A stretch of DNA of 11,693 bases from CAZYIW01 sp964647705 (GTDB taxonomy: Bacteria > Pseudomonadota > Gammaproteobacteria > PS1 > Pseudothioglobaceae): NCBI GenBank assembly GCA_964647705.1, contig CAZYIW010000036.1:1-11693 (forward strand). Reading direction: 5' to 3'. Below, in pieces: positions 1 through 9,100 of this stretch. Made by a program: the position numbers and the translations under genes. Every line of letters starts with the position of its first letter. Position 1 is the first letter of the stretch. The notes beneath the pieces were generated by a model that was given only the letters and a program-made list of their open reading frames with translations, ran no database searches and was not told the DNA's origin.

Positions 1-746
1 CCACCATTGAACTAGTGGCGATTATTTTTATGTTTTTGGCAGGTATCAATTTCTCTTTACATTTTTTGGCATTTAGCAAAAAAGACTTACTAACTTATTG
101 GCAAAGCTCGGAATTTAAAGCCTATTTTTTGGTGCTTTTTGCCACCACCATCGTTATAGTTTCTAAGTTGTTTGAATCGGGTTACTACGATTCTATATCC
201 GAATCTTTTCGTCATGGTCTATTTCAAACCGTCTCTATTGCCACGACCACGGGTTTTGTTTCAACTGACTTTTCACAATGGCCAGTGCTGTTGCCAGTAT
301 TACTTATTTTTGCCAGTTTTGTGGGTGCTTGTGCAGGGTCAACGGGTGGTGGTATCAAAGTTGTGCGTATGCTTTTGATGTTTAAACTGGCAATGAAAGA
401 GATTCGTAATTTTATCCACCCCAATGCTTATATTAATATTAAGCTCAACCAAAGAACCTTGTCTGAGGGTGTGTTGGTCTCGGTGTGGGGGTTTTTCTCT
501 TTGTACGTCATTGCTTTTGTGATTATTATGATTTTGCTCATGTTTACAGGTCTTGATCAAGTCAGTGCTTTTTCTGCCACGGCAGCAAGCATGAATAACC
601 TAGGACCTGGTTTGGGTGAGGTTTCCGCTAACTATGCTTCGGTGAGTGATCCTGCCAAATGGATATTGAGTTTTTCTATGCTCTTAGGCAGATTGGAAAT
701 CTTAACTTTAATGGCGCTTTTGCATAAGGCTTTTTGGCGTTTCTAG
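1..746 (+). CDS. trkH: Trk-type potassium uptake channel subunit TrkH, C-terminal half (5' end cut by window edge)
   Basis: TrkH is the inner-membrane pore of the Trk K+ uptake system and is normally gated by the cytoplasmic NAD/nucleotide-binding protein TrkA. About 247 residues are visible, roughly half of the usual 480 or so; the first complete codon is at base 3, and the GTG at base 15 is internal, not a start. Two of the four pore-loop signatures are present: ATTTGF (about bases 240-257) and NNLGPG (about bases 594-611), matching the third and fourth selectivity-filter repeats. The motif GACAGSTGGGIKVVR between them and the C-terminal GRLEIL...AFWRF ending are typical of TrkH. Several hydrophobic membrane spans are evident. 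The gene ends at TAG 744-746 and converges on dinG. The trkA partner is not in the window. Family assignment is firm; ion preference and regulation are taken from the family. Confidence 0.95.
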   Translation, partial: TIELVAIIFMFLAGINFSLHFLAFSKKDLLTYWQSSEFKAYFLVLFATTIVIVSKLFESGYYDSISESFRHGLFQTVSIATTTGFVSTDFSQWPVLLPVLLIFASFVGACAGSTGGGIKVVRMLLMFKLAMKEIRNFIHPNAYINIKLNQRTLSEGVLVSVWGFFSLYVIAFVIIMILLMFTGLDQVSAFSATAASMNNLGPGLGEVSANYASVSDPAKWILSFSMLLGRLEILTLMALLHKAFWRF

Positions 747-814
747 TGTTGAAAAACACGCATTTATAAAATTTCTTAAATATTGTATAAATAACCAATA
801 GAATTTAGACAATA

Positions 815-2671
815 TTACTCAACAACTATGTTGTATTCGGGCAGGGCGTCGAGTAGTTGTTTGCCGTAGAATTTACCTGTGAGGCGATTGTCAAAAATGG
901 TGATTTTGCCGTGGTCTGTTTCGCTGCGAATCAGGCGACCACAAGCTTGGATAAGCTTGAGTGAAGCATCGGGCAAGGACACTTCCATGAAAGGATTGCG
1001 GTTTTGTGATTGAAGATAATCCTGCGTGGTTTTTTCAATTGGCGAGGTGGGTACGCTAAAGCGAAGTTTGGCAATTAGCACATGCGTGAGGTTATCGCCT
1101 TTTAAATCCACACCTTCGGCAAAACTGTCTAAACCGAAAATCACACTCCCTTTCGCTTGGTTACGCAGTTCTGTGTGCTTTTCTAAAATACGTTTTTTTG
1201 AATATTCCCCTTGCACGAACAAAGAGCAACCGATTTTATTTTCGATTAAATCAGCCACAGTTTGCATTTGTTTATTGGAGGCAAATAACACCAAAGAACC
1301 TTCGTTTTCATCGATTCTATTCAAAAGCTGTTCTGCCAATTCATGGGTGTGGTCAAAAACTTGCGTGGGGGCATAGCGCATTTTTGCAATAATAAAATCA
1401 ACGCGAGTGAGTTCAAAAACCGAAGGCAGTCGAAGATATTGATTTTGCTCTTGTGTGAGCCCTAACTGCTGGTTAAGTCGCTCAAAACTACCCAGAGAAG
1501 AAAGTGTGGCAGAGGTTAGAATAACGCCCGATGCCTTTGACCAAATCAGCTTATCCAGATTGAGTGAGACATCAATCTGTGCAGAGTGCAATAAATAGTT
1601 GTTTTTTTTACTCGCCAGTTTTGATTTTTCAATCCAACGAGCGAAGGGCGCTTGATCTTTTTTGTTTTCACTAAGTATTGAGACAAACAAACCCTGAATG
1701 GTTGATAGGTGTTGCTCACACTCGCCCAAGGCATTGGTGAGTTGGTCTGATAGGTTTTTATCTAGGGATTTAGACTTTAGTGCCTCAAACCAAGACTGGT
1801 GTATGTTGTCAAAATCACTGGTAATTTTTTGTATGTCAGTGGATAAATTTTTAAATAATTCAAGTATGGACTGGCCAACAACACCTTGTTCAAATAGATG
1901 AATGTCTTCATCATAGTCAAGCTTTTTAAGTGCTTGGATTAGAAAATTAGTTGCCTCATCAATGGCTTTAATATCCATCTCAGGCACTGGTTTTTGCAAA
2001 ACCTTGCAAACCTGCTCAAGCGTTCCTAATGCTTTTCTAACAGTAGTTTTGATGTGTTCAGTACTACTGGAGAGTGAAAAATGAGACAAAGCTTTTCGGT
2101 TTAGATGGTGCGCCTCATCAAAGATAAAAATAGCATCTTCTACTTTGGGCAAAATGCTATTGCCTGTTGACAGATCAGCCAGTACCAAATCGTGATTGGT
2201 GATAAGCACATCGGCATTATTGATGTTTTTTCTGGCTTTGAAAAAAGCACANNNNNNNNNNNNNNNNNNNNNNNNNNNNNNNNNNNNNNNNNNNNNNNNN
2301 NNNNNNNNNNNNNNNNNNNNNNNNNNNNNNNNNNNNNNNNNNNNNNNNNNNGAGGTGTGTTTTTCCACTTCAAGAATGTCTTTATTGAGTAGTTGTTCTT
2401 GCAGGGCTACATTGGCACTAGAGACAATGAGTTTTTTATCTCTGGCTTTGGCAATGGGAATGGCGCTGAGTAGATAAGCCAAGGTTTTACCTGTACCAGT
2501 AGGCGCTTCAACACACAAAATTGGGTTAGTGTTTGGATAGTCGCCTGACAAGGTTTTAGAAACCTCGGCAATCATTTTATTTTGTGTTGGCCTTAGCGCA
2601 AAACTCGGCATGCTCTTTTTAAAAGCCTCAAGAGATTGGCGTATTTGCGACTTCAGTGTCTCAGAGAGCAC
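815..2671 (-). CDS. dinG: ATP-dependent DNA helicase DinG (Fe-S, DEAH-box, XPD-like), interrupted by an assembly gap
   Basis: DinG is a 5'-3' superfamily 2 helicase related to XPD that unwinds damage- or transcription-associated structures such as D-loops and R-loops. Visible motifs in order are RPTQNKMI (Q-motif region, residues 27-34), Walker A EAPTGTGKT (55-63), ANVALQEQL (motif Ia), FDEAH (DEAH at bases 2108-2119), LTSATLSS (motif III), SFAEGVDLKG (motif V) and QACGRLIRS (motif VI). The C-terminal YGKQLLDALP closely matches E. coli DinG. The start is GTG 2669-2671: an in-frame TAA lies three codons upstream, and the G of GTG is the last base of the ispB stop codon, so translation is probably coupled. 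No Shine-Dalgarno is visible. Bases 2252-2351 are N. Aligned from memory with E. coli DinG (716 aa), the gap covers about residues 105-204, which hold three of the four Fe-S cysteines; only the fourth (CAFFKAR, Cys codon 2249-2251) is visible. The apparent length of 618 residues is therefore unreliable and likely nearer 685. Confidence 0.93.
   Translation of the reverse strand: MLSETLKSQIRQSLEAFKKSMPSFALRPTQNKMIAEVSKTLSGDYPNTNPILCVEAPTGTGKTLAYLLSAIPIAKARDKKLIVSSANVALQEQLLNKDILEVEKHTXXXXXXXXXXXXXXXXXXXXXXXXXXXXXXXXXXCAFFKARKNINNADVLITNHDLVLADLSTGNSILPKVEDAIFIFDEAHHLNRKALSHFSLSSSTEHIKTTVRKALGTLEQVCKVLQKPVPEMDIKAIDEATNFLIQALKKLDYDEDIHLFEQGVVGQSILELFKNLSTDIQKITSDFDNIHQSWFEALKSKSLDKNLSDQLTNALGECEQHLSTIQGLFVSILSENKKDQAPFARWIEKSKLASKKNNYLLHSAQIDVSLNLDKLIWSKASGVILTSATLSSLGSFERLNQQLGLTQEQNQYLRLPSVFELTRVDFIIAKMRYAPTQVFDHTHELAEQLLNRIDENEGSLVLFASNKQMQTVADLIENKIGCSLFVQGEYSKKRILEKHTELRNQAKGSVIFGLDSFAEGVDLKGDNLTHVLIAKLRFSVPTSPIEKTTQDYLQSQNRNPFMEVSLPDASLKLIQACGRLIRSETDHGKITIFDNRLTGKFYGKQLLDALPEYNIVVE
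2252..2351. other. Assembly gap of 100 N inside dinG
   Basis: Exactly 100 undetermined bases, a common scaffolding placeholder rather than a measured length. Both flanks encode DinG in the same orientation and frame, so the join itself is sound. Comparison with E. coli DinG suggests about 300 real bases are missing. The codon entering the gap begins TC, so it encodes Ser whatever the third base is. Confidence 0.97.
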
Positions 2672-3642
2672 TATGATTTACGCTTTAAAGACAGCTCAGA
2701 CAAAAGCAATAATGCTTTTTTGTATTCAGAATCTGGAAGTTGTTGGAGTGCGGCTTTGGCAAAATCAGATTCATCTTTTGCTTTTTGACGCGTATATTCA
2801 AAGGCATTCACTGAATTTAGAATGTCCAAGATATCTTCAATTTGAGAGCTATCAGCATTATTAATAGCCTCTTTAAGCAAGTGTTTTTTATCACCATCGG
2901 TATTGGCAATGGCGTAAATCATGGGCAAGGTGGTTTTGCCTTCGTTTAGATCGTCTCCCACTTCTTTGCCAAGTGTCTTGGCGTCAGACTCATAATCAAG
3001 CACATCGTCGATAATTTGAAACGCATTGCCCAAGTGCAGGCCATAATCACTAAGTGCTTGTTGCTGAGTTTTATCTACTCCTGAGAGTATTGCACCAATT
3101 TGTGCTGCAGCTTGAAAGAGGCAGGCGGTTTTACGTTTGATGACCTGATAATATTCTTTTTCTGTTAAATCTGCATTTTGGCAATTCAGCAGTTGCTGAA
3201 CCTCTCCTTGGGCAATCTCGTTGGTGGTTTTGGATAAGATTTTCATAATCTCCATGGAGTTGGGCTCCACCATCATTTCAAAAGATCGAGAGTAGAGAAA
3301 ATCACCCACCAAAACACTGGGTGCATTACCCCAAACTTCGTTGGCCGTGTCTTGGCCTCGGCGCTTGGAAGATTCATCAACAATGTCGTCATGCAGTAAG
3401 GTTGCCGTATGGATCAGCTCAATCACCACAGCCATGAGATGATGGTGATGGCCTTGATAGCCTGTTGCACGTGCACAAAGCAACAACAGTAGTGGGCGCA
3501 AGCGTTTACCACCAGCACCAATGATATAGCCACTCATTTGATTAATCAAAGCCACATCAGAGCTCAAACGATCAACCAACACTTGGTCGGTTTTATCTAA
3601 ATCCGACTTTATCAATGCGCGAATATCATCAAAACTGTTCAT
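2671..3642 (-). CDS. ispB: Octaprenyl diphosphate synthase (long-chain trans-polyprenyl transferase)
   Basis: A cytosolic Mg2+-dependent prenyltransferase that adds isopentenyl diphosphate units to farnesyl diphosphate to make the C40 side chain of ubiquinone or menaquinone. The 323-residue length equals that of E. coli IspB. The substrate-binding GGKRLRP lies at residues 44-50, the first aspartate-rich motif DDIVD at 85-89 followed by KRRG, and the second DDVLD at 212-216. The fifth residue before the first motif is Ala80, small as expected in long-chain enzymes; the exact chain length (C40 or another) cannot be proven from sequence. A run of four histidines (65-68) sits in a loop where E. 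coli IspB has a different sequence. The ATG lies at 3640-3642, 7 bases after the rlmE stop and without a Shine-Dalgarno. The TAG at 2671-2673 shares one base with the dinG GTG. The gene is probably transcribed with rlmE and dinG. Confidence 0.96.
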   Translation of the reverse strand: MNSFDDIRALIKSDLDKTDQVLVDRLSSDVALINQMSGYIIGAGGKRLRPLLLLLCARATGYQGHHHHLMAVVIELIHTATLLHDDIVDESSKRRGQDTANEVWGNAPSVLVGDFLYSRSFEMMVEPNSMEIMKILSKTTNEIAQGEVQQLLNCQNADLTEKEYYQVIKRKTACLFQAAAQIGAILSGVDKTQQQALSDYGLHLGNAFQIIDDVLDYESDAKTLGKEVGDDLNEGKTTLPMIYAIANTDGDKKHLLKEAINNADSSQIEDILDILNSVNAFEYTRQKAKDESDFAKAALQQLPDSEYKKALLLLSELSLKRKS

Positions 3643-3649
3643 AGCAGAG

Positions 3650-4267
3650 TTATTTTAAACTATTGGCCAAAAGATAAACTTCTTTAGAACGAGCTCTAGA
3701 AGCCTTAGGTTTGCGAATACTGACTTTGACAAACGTCTCTCGACAAGTTTTGACAAAATCGTCAAAACCAGCACCTTGAAAGACTTTGATGAAAAAATAT
3801 CCCTTGGGAGAGAGTGTTTTGATGGCCATGTCCAATGCCAATTCACATAAATATAGAGATTTGGGAATATCGACTGATAATTGCCCGCTCATATTCGGTG
3901 CCATATCCGATAAAACAACATCGATTTTTTGATTTTTTGTCATTGATAATAATTGTTCATAGACCGAATCTTGGGTGAAGTCACCTTGCAAAAAATCAAC
4001 GCCATTAATGGGTTTGATAGCCAATATATCACTGGCAATAACTTGACCCGATTTGCCCACCATTTTTTGTGCAACTTGGCTCCAGCCACCCGGTGCTGCT
4101 CCTAAATCGAGCACTGTTTGCCCGGGTTTGATGAATTTGTCTTTTTCAATAATTTCTAATAATTTATAAACAGCACGAGAACGATAGCCCTCGGTTTGTG
4201 CTTTTTTTACAAATTCGTCGCTTAAATGTTCATGCATCCAGCGCTTTGAAGAGCTTTTTTTTGCCAT
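3650..4267 (-). CDS. rlmE: 23S rRNA (uridine-2552) 2'-O-methyltransferase RlmE (FtsJ/RrmJ)
   Basis: RlmE uses S-adenosylmethionine to methylate U2552 in the A-loop of 23S rRNA, a late step in 50S subunit maturation. The predicted protein is 205 residues (E. coli 209). The SAM-binding motif VLDLGAAPGGWSQ is at 52-64, and the K-D-K-E catalytic tetrad is complete: Lys35, Asp121 (in SDMAPNMSG), Lys161 (in FIKVFQG) and Glu196 (in RSKEVYL). I chose the ATG at 4265-4267 because it yields MAKKSSSKRW, which aligns with the family N-terminus. The open frame continues upstream to 4561, but that part is antisense to typA and matches nothing in the family. There is no Shine-Dalgarno. It is the first gene of the rlmE-ispB-dinG operon and diverges from typA. 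Confidence 0.96.
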   Translation of the reverse strand: MAKKSSSKRWMHEHLSDEFVKKAQTEGYRSRAVYKLLEIIEKDKFIKPGQTVLDLGAAPGGWSQVAQKMVGKSGQVIASDILAIKPINGVDFLQGDFTQDSVYEQLLSMTKNQKIDVVLSDMAPNMSGQLSVDIPKSLYLCELALDMAIKTLSPKGYFFIKVFQGAGFDDFVKTCRETFVKVSIRKPKASRARSKEVYLLANSLK

Positions 4268-4337
4268 ATCAGTAATTGATAATATTGCAAGCCATTTTAC
4301 GGGATAATAGCAAGCTTTTCTTATTCCCAACTTGAAA
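4268..4337. promoter_or_regulatory. Divergent intergenic region carrying the rlmE and typA promoters
   Basis: These 70 bases are the only space between two divergent genes, so both promoters should lie here or extend into the flanking genes. Rightward toward typA there is GATAAT at 4303-4308, with TTGATA at 4276-4281 as a possible -35 but a 21-base spacer, longer than ideal. Leftward toward rlmE, TATTAT read on the minus strand (about 4279-4284) would be a -10 about 11 bases before the start codon, with only a poor -35. The location is an inference from gene layout; the individual boxes are weak. Confidence 0.45.
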
Positions 4338-6158
4338 ATGGACACCAAGCTTAGAAATATTGCCATTATTGCGCATGTCGACCACGGAAAAACCACTTTA
4401 GTGGACAAACTTCTAGAGCAATCACAAACTTTTGACGAGCGTTTTGAATCTACTGATCGAATGATGGACTCAAACGATCTAGAAAAAGAGCGCGGTATTA
4501 CCATTAGCAGTAAAAACACAGCCATTCGTTGGGGTGAGTATCGTATTAATATTGTTGACACCCCGGGACACGCAGACTTCGGTGGAGAAGTGGAGCGTGT
4601 ACTATCAATGGTTGACAGTGTACTTTTATTAGTAGATGCGCAAGAAGGGCCAATGCCACAAACGCGATTTGTTACTCAAAAAGCTTTTGCACAAGGTCTT
4701 AACCCGATTGTTGTCATCAATAAAATTGACAAAGATGCAGCACGGCCTGATTGGGTTATTGACCAGGTATTTGATTTGTTTGATCAGCTTGGTGCCACTG
4801 ACGAACAGTTGGATTTTCCAGTGATTTATGCTTCGAGTATCAATGGCTATGCATCCATAGACGACAATGCCCGATCGGGTGATATGACACCCATGTTTGA
4901 GACCATTGTTGAGAAAGTACCCGCACCTAAGGTAGATACGCAAGGTTTATTACAGATGCAAATCACCGCACTGGATTATTCATCATTTGTTGGCGCGATA
5001 GGTATTGGAAGAATTGCGCGAGGCAGTGTTAAGCGCAATATGCAAGCCACACTCATCAAAGCCGATGGTAAGCAGCAAAACGTCAAAATTGGCCAAGTCA
5101 TGAGCTTTATGGGACTTGAGAGGATTGAGGTTGATGAGGCACACGCTGGTGATATTGTTGCACTCACTGGTATTGAAGGTATCTCAATATCTGACACTTT
5201 GTGCGATCCAGCACAAATTGAGGCAATGACCCCACTGAGTGTCGATGAACCAACGGTTTCAATGGCTTTTCGTGTTAATGACTCGCCTTTTGCAGGGCTT
5301 GATGGCAAATATATCACTTCTAGAAATATTCGTGATCGACTTGATAAAGAGTTGATTTACAATGTCGCCCTTCGAGTCGAGGATACTCAAGATCCCAATG
5401 AATTTTTGGTGTCAGGACGAGGAGAATTACACTTGTCGGTTTTAATTGAGACCATGCGCAGAGAAGGATTCGAATTATCTGTGGGCAGACCACAAGTCAT
5501 TTTAAGAGAAATTGACGGTGTGGTATGCGAACCCTTTGAAGAGCTGATTATTGATGTGGAGGAGACACACCAAGGAACAGTAATGGAAAAATTGGGCCAG
5601 CGTAAGGCCGAGCTTAGAAACATGCTGCCTGATGGAAAGGGGCGCGTGAAGTTGGATTTTTCTATTCCAGCACGTGGTTTGATAGGTTTTAGAACTGAGT
5701 TTTTAACTGCCACCACAGGCACGGGGTTAATGTACTCAACTTTTGAAGATTACAAACCTAAAAAAGAGGGAGAAATCGGCCAAAGAATCAATGGTTCTTT
5801 AATCTCAATGAATCAGGGCAGTGCGGTTGCTTATGCCATTTTTAATTTGCAAAAATCGGGTAAATTCTTTATCGAACATGGTACCGATGTCTATGAAGGC
5901 ATGGTTGTTGGTATTCATTCTCGCGATAACGATTTGGTGATCAACGTATTAAAAGGTAAGCAGCTTACTAATGTTCGTGCTTCAGGTAGTGATGATGCGG
6001 TGGTATTAACACCGCCTATCAAGCTGGATTTGGAGCAAGCGTTAGAATTTATCGACGATGATGAATTGGTAGAGGTCACACCAAATAACATTCGCATTAG
6101 AAAGCGTTTATTGACAGAGAACGAACGGAAAAGATCCCGCAATAAATCAAAAAGTTAA
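4338..6158 (+). CDS. typA: Ribosome-associated translational GTPase TypA/BipA
   Basis: TypA is an EF-G-like GTPase that binds the ribosome and supports 50S assembly and stress or cold adaptation. The predicted 606 residues match the family (about 607 in E. coli). G motifs are intact: G1 AHVDHGKT (12-19), G2 around Thr54 in ERGIT, G3 DTPGH (74-78), G4 NKID (128-131) and G5 near ASS (165-167). The beta-barrel and EF-G-like domains follow, then the family-specific C-terminal domain with RGLIGFR, YEGMVVGIHSR, TNVRASG and the very conserved EQALEFIDDDELVEVTP, ending in a basic tail. I chose ATG 4338 because MDTKLRNIAII aligns directly with the E. coli start MIEKLRNIAII; a TTG two codons upstream (4332) is in frame but unnecessary. 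No Shine-Dalgarno precedes either. It diverges from rlmE and is followed 29 bases later by the RND gene. Confidence 0.97.
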   Translation: MDTKLRNIAIIAHVDHGKTTLVDKLLEQSQTFDERFESTDRMMDSNDLEKERGITISSKNTAIRWGEYRINIVDTPGHADFGGEVERVLSMVDSVLLLVDAQEGPMPQTRFVTQKAFAQGLNPIVVINKIDKDAARPDWVIDQVFDLFDQLGATDEQLDFPVIYASSINGYASIDDNARSGDMTPMFETIVEKVPAPKVDTQGLLQMQITALDYSSFVGAIGIGRIARGSVKRNMQATLIKADGKQQNVKIGQVMSFMGLERIEVDEAHAGDIVALTGIEGISISDTLCDPAQIEAMTPLSVDEPTVSMAFRVNDSPFAGLDGKYITSRNIRDRLDKELIYNVALRVEDTQDPNEFLVSGRGELHLSVLIETMRREGFELSVGRPQVILREIDGVVCEPFEELIIDVEETHQGTVMEKLGQRKAELRNMLPDGKGRVKLDFSIPARGLIGFRTEFLTATTGTGLMYSTFEDYKPKKEGEIGQRINGSLISMNQGSAVAYAIFNLQKSGKFFIEHGTDVYEGMVVGIHSRDNDLVINVLKGKQLTNVRASGSDDAVVLTPPIKLDLEQALEFIDDDELVEVTPNNIRIRKRLLTENERKRSRNKSKS

Positions 6159-6169
6159 TGATTTGAAAT

Positions 6170-6178
6170 TGGTATACT
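6170..6178 (+). promoter_or_regulatory. Possible extended -10 promoter for the RND gene
   Basis: TGGTATACT fits the extended -10 pattern (TG, one base, then a TATAAT-like hexamer). It lies in the 29-base gap after typA. There is no convincing -35, which extended -10 promoters can do without. The predicted start point would be about 3 bases before the ATG at 6188, giving an almost leaderless transcript. Alternatively the gene may simply be read through from typA. Confidence 0.35.
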
Positions 6179-6187
6179 GTCGGTCAA

Positions 6188-9100
6188 ATGAACAGTTTCC
6201 TTAACTTTTTAGTTAGACAGAAAAAATTAGCCTTGGTATTTACCTTGGGCTTTATTGTGCTAGGCCTATTAGCGCTTAAAAATATTCAACGAGATCAGTT
6301 TCCTGCTGTGGATTTTGAAGTGGTTAATATTTTTGGCTCTATGCTCAATGCCTCACCAGAGGATATTGAACAAAACCTGACCAATCCTATTGAGGATGAA
6401 TTAAGTAATATCTCAGGTATTGATACTTACACTTCTCAATCCAGAGAAGGCAGAACCCGAATTGAAATTAAACTTTCTCAAGATGCTGATGATGCGAGCG
6501 AAGTTAAGCAGGAAATTAGAAATGCTGTCAACAGCATCAGTTCGTTTCCTGAAGAGGTTGACCAGCGTCCAAGGGTAACTGATAGAAAAACCAGTCGAAC
6601 CAGCATCTTAAAGATATCCCTTGGTTCAAGTGCTTTTAATTATGATCAGATTAGAGATATTACCGATGATATAGCCGAATCACTTGAGATGGTCGAGGGT
6701 GTTTCCGAGGTAGTAAAAGATGGTTATAGGGAAAGACAGATTCAAGTGGTTATTAACCCAGAAAAGCTTTATCAATACGAATTGTCTCTACCCAAGGTTG
6801 TTGATTTAATTAAAAAACAAAATAACCGTTACACGGCAGGCAGCAATAATTCTGATAATTTTGAGAAAAACATTGTTGTTCTTGCAAAATATCAGCAGAG
6901 TGATGCGATTGGTGATGTGGTATTAAAGTCAACATTTGATGGGCCAATACTAAGGCTAAAAGATATTGCCACTATTCAAGAATCTAGCGAGAAAGAAGAA
7001 ACCATTGTTAGGGTTAATGGCAAAACAGGATTCACTATTCGCGTACGAAAACAAGCCAATGCGGATGTGATCGATACAGTTGATAGAGTTAAAGAAGAAT
7101 TAGAATCTATCAATCAAAAATACGATAATAAATTAGAGATGATTTTTTCTGATGACAAGTCAAGGTATGTCAGAAATCGTCTTGATATCGTTACCAATAA
7201 CGGTATTGTCGGTCTGATTTTCGTCTTGATTGTATTGGGCGTATTCCTAACTTTCAAAACGGCTTTTTGGGTTGCAATGAGCCTTCCTGTAAGCTTACTG
7301 GGCGCGGTATTTTTATTAGGCATTAATGGCGAGACAATTAACTTGGTTTCATTGGCTGCAATGATCTTGGTTTTAGGTATTGTGGTTGATGATTCTATTA
7401 TTGTGGCAGAAAGTATTTATCACTATAAACAGCTTGGACAAGACCGATATCAGGCTACTGTCAATGGTTTTAAGCGCGTTATTTTGCCGGTCACAACCAC
7501 CATTCTCACCACAATAATTGCGTTTTCAGCAATGTTTATGATGAGCGGAACCATGGGCAAATTTATTTACGTGATTCCATTGGTTGTTATTTTTGCACTG
7601 ACTTTATCATTTTTGGAATGCTCAATTGCACTGCCAGCGCATCTTGCTCATGCGAAAGAAACCAGCAAGTCGAAAAATTGGTTTATTGCAGTAGAAAAGC
7701 GCTTTGTCCTAATCATTAATAAGTTGCTCAACTGGCGTTATCTTGTAGTCGGTTTTTTTACTTTGGTTTTATTGGCCACTTTATGGTTTGCAAAAGAGAA
7801 TATGAAATTTGTTTTGTTTCCTGAGATTGGTGTTGAAACCGTTATTGGTCGTATGAATATGCAACAGGGAAGCTCAGTTGAAAACACAGCAAGAAAAGCC
7901 GATGAAGTTGACAAAATGATTGAACAGGTTGTGGGCGAGGATATGGTTTCTTTAACCACACAAGTGGGTCAATATTTTGCTTATAAGGCACGGTATACAA
8001 TCGAACTCATACCGCCTGCAGATAGACAGCAAGACGTGCAAACTACTATTAAACAATTAAACCAAAAAGCCAAGCAAATCCAAGGGCTTGAAAAGCTAAG
8101 ATTTAGTGGCAGAAGGCCAGGACCACCACAAGGGGAAGATATTGAGATTAATCTTATCAGTGCAGATAATACCGCTCGTAAATTAGCCTCAGATGCGCTT
8201 GAGAAGATTTTAAAAGATATTGAGGGGCTTGATGATATCGAAAGGGATGACGACCCTGGAAAAGAAAGAGTAGAGGTCAAGATAGATTTTGAAAAAATGG
8301 CCAGACTCGGTGTGGATTTTTCTAGCGTCAAACAATATTTGAGAGCAGCTTTTCAAGGTATTGATGCAACGGATATTAGAAAAGGACAAAACGATATTAG
8401 TTTTAGAGTCTATATAGGGTCGTTGAATAATTCTGAAGATTTTATTCGAAACGTTAAGGTCTCGAATAAAAATGGAAAACCGATTCCACTTTCAGAGTTT
8501 TCTTCTGTTCAAATGCTCATCGGCGAACCAGATCTTAACCATTACAACGGACAAAGGGCAACAAAAATTAGCGCTGGGGTGGATGATGAAATCCTTACCA
8601 GTACAGAGGCAATGGATTTGGCATTGAGTGAGTTGAATTTAGATCAAAACTTTCCAAAAGTTAGGGCCATCAGCGAAGGCGGTGCAAAAGAGACAAATGA
8701 CTCTATGGCAGACTTTAAAGAAGCATTTTTGCTGTCAATTTTCGCCATCTATATTTTGTTAGTACTGCTTTTTAACTCCTTTACTCAGCCAATTTTGATT
8801 CTATTCGCCATTCCATTTTCGATCATTGGTGTGGTTTGGGCTTTCTTTTTACATGGGGATGTGCTTAGCTTCTTTGCCATGCTTGGTACGCTGGCCTTAG
8901 TGGGTGTGATTGTTAACGACTCATTGGTTTTGGTGTCGCATCTTAATTACCTAAAACGCAAGCCTGAGAATCAGAATGTAGATCCTAAAGTATGGATTGT
9001 TGAAGGTACTAAGGATAGACTAAGGGCTGTATTATTAACCACACTAACAACCTTAGCAGGTGTTTTGCCACTTGCCTATGGGATTGGTGGTACGGACTTT

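Noticed and set aside
737..761. Hairpin around the trkH stop codon (GTGTT-GAAA-AACAC, with a possible outer GCGT/ACGC stem)
   Set aside because: The stem is only five base pairs of mixed strength and no T-run follows it, so it is not a convincing intrinsic terminator.
779..816. Inverted repeat AATATTG / CAATATT between trkH and dinG
   Set aside because: The arms are seven AT-rich bases with a 24-base loop; this is expected by chance in AT-rich spacer DNA. The rest of the 68-base gap shows nothing else.
3438..3450. Run of four histidines in IspB (residues 65-68), possibly a metal-binding feature
   Set aside because: It lies in a variable loop away from the aspartate-rich active site, and four histidines alone do not support a function.
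4332..4337. TTG two codons upstream as the typA start
   Set aside because: The ATG at 4338 aligns exactly with the E. coli TypA N-terminus and neither start has a better ribosome-binding site.
4268..4561. N-terminal extension of rlmE by about 98 residues in the same open frame
   Set aside because: It is antisense to the conserved G-domain of typA, resembles nothing in RlmE, and the internal ATG at 4267 gives the normal family N-terminus.
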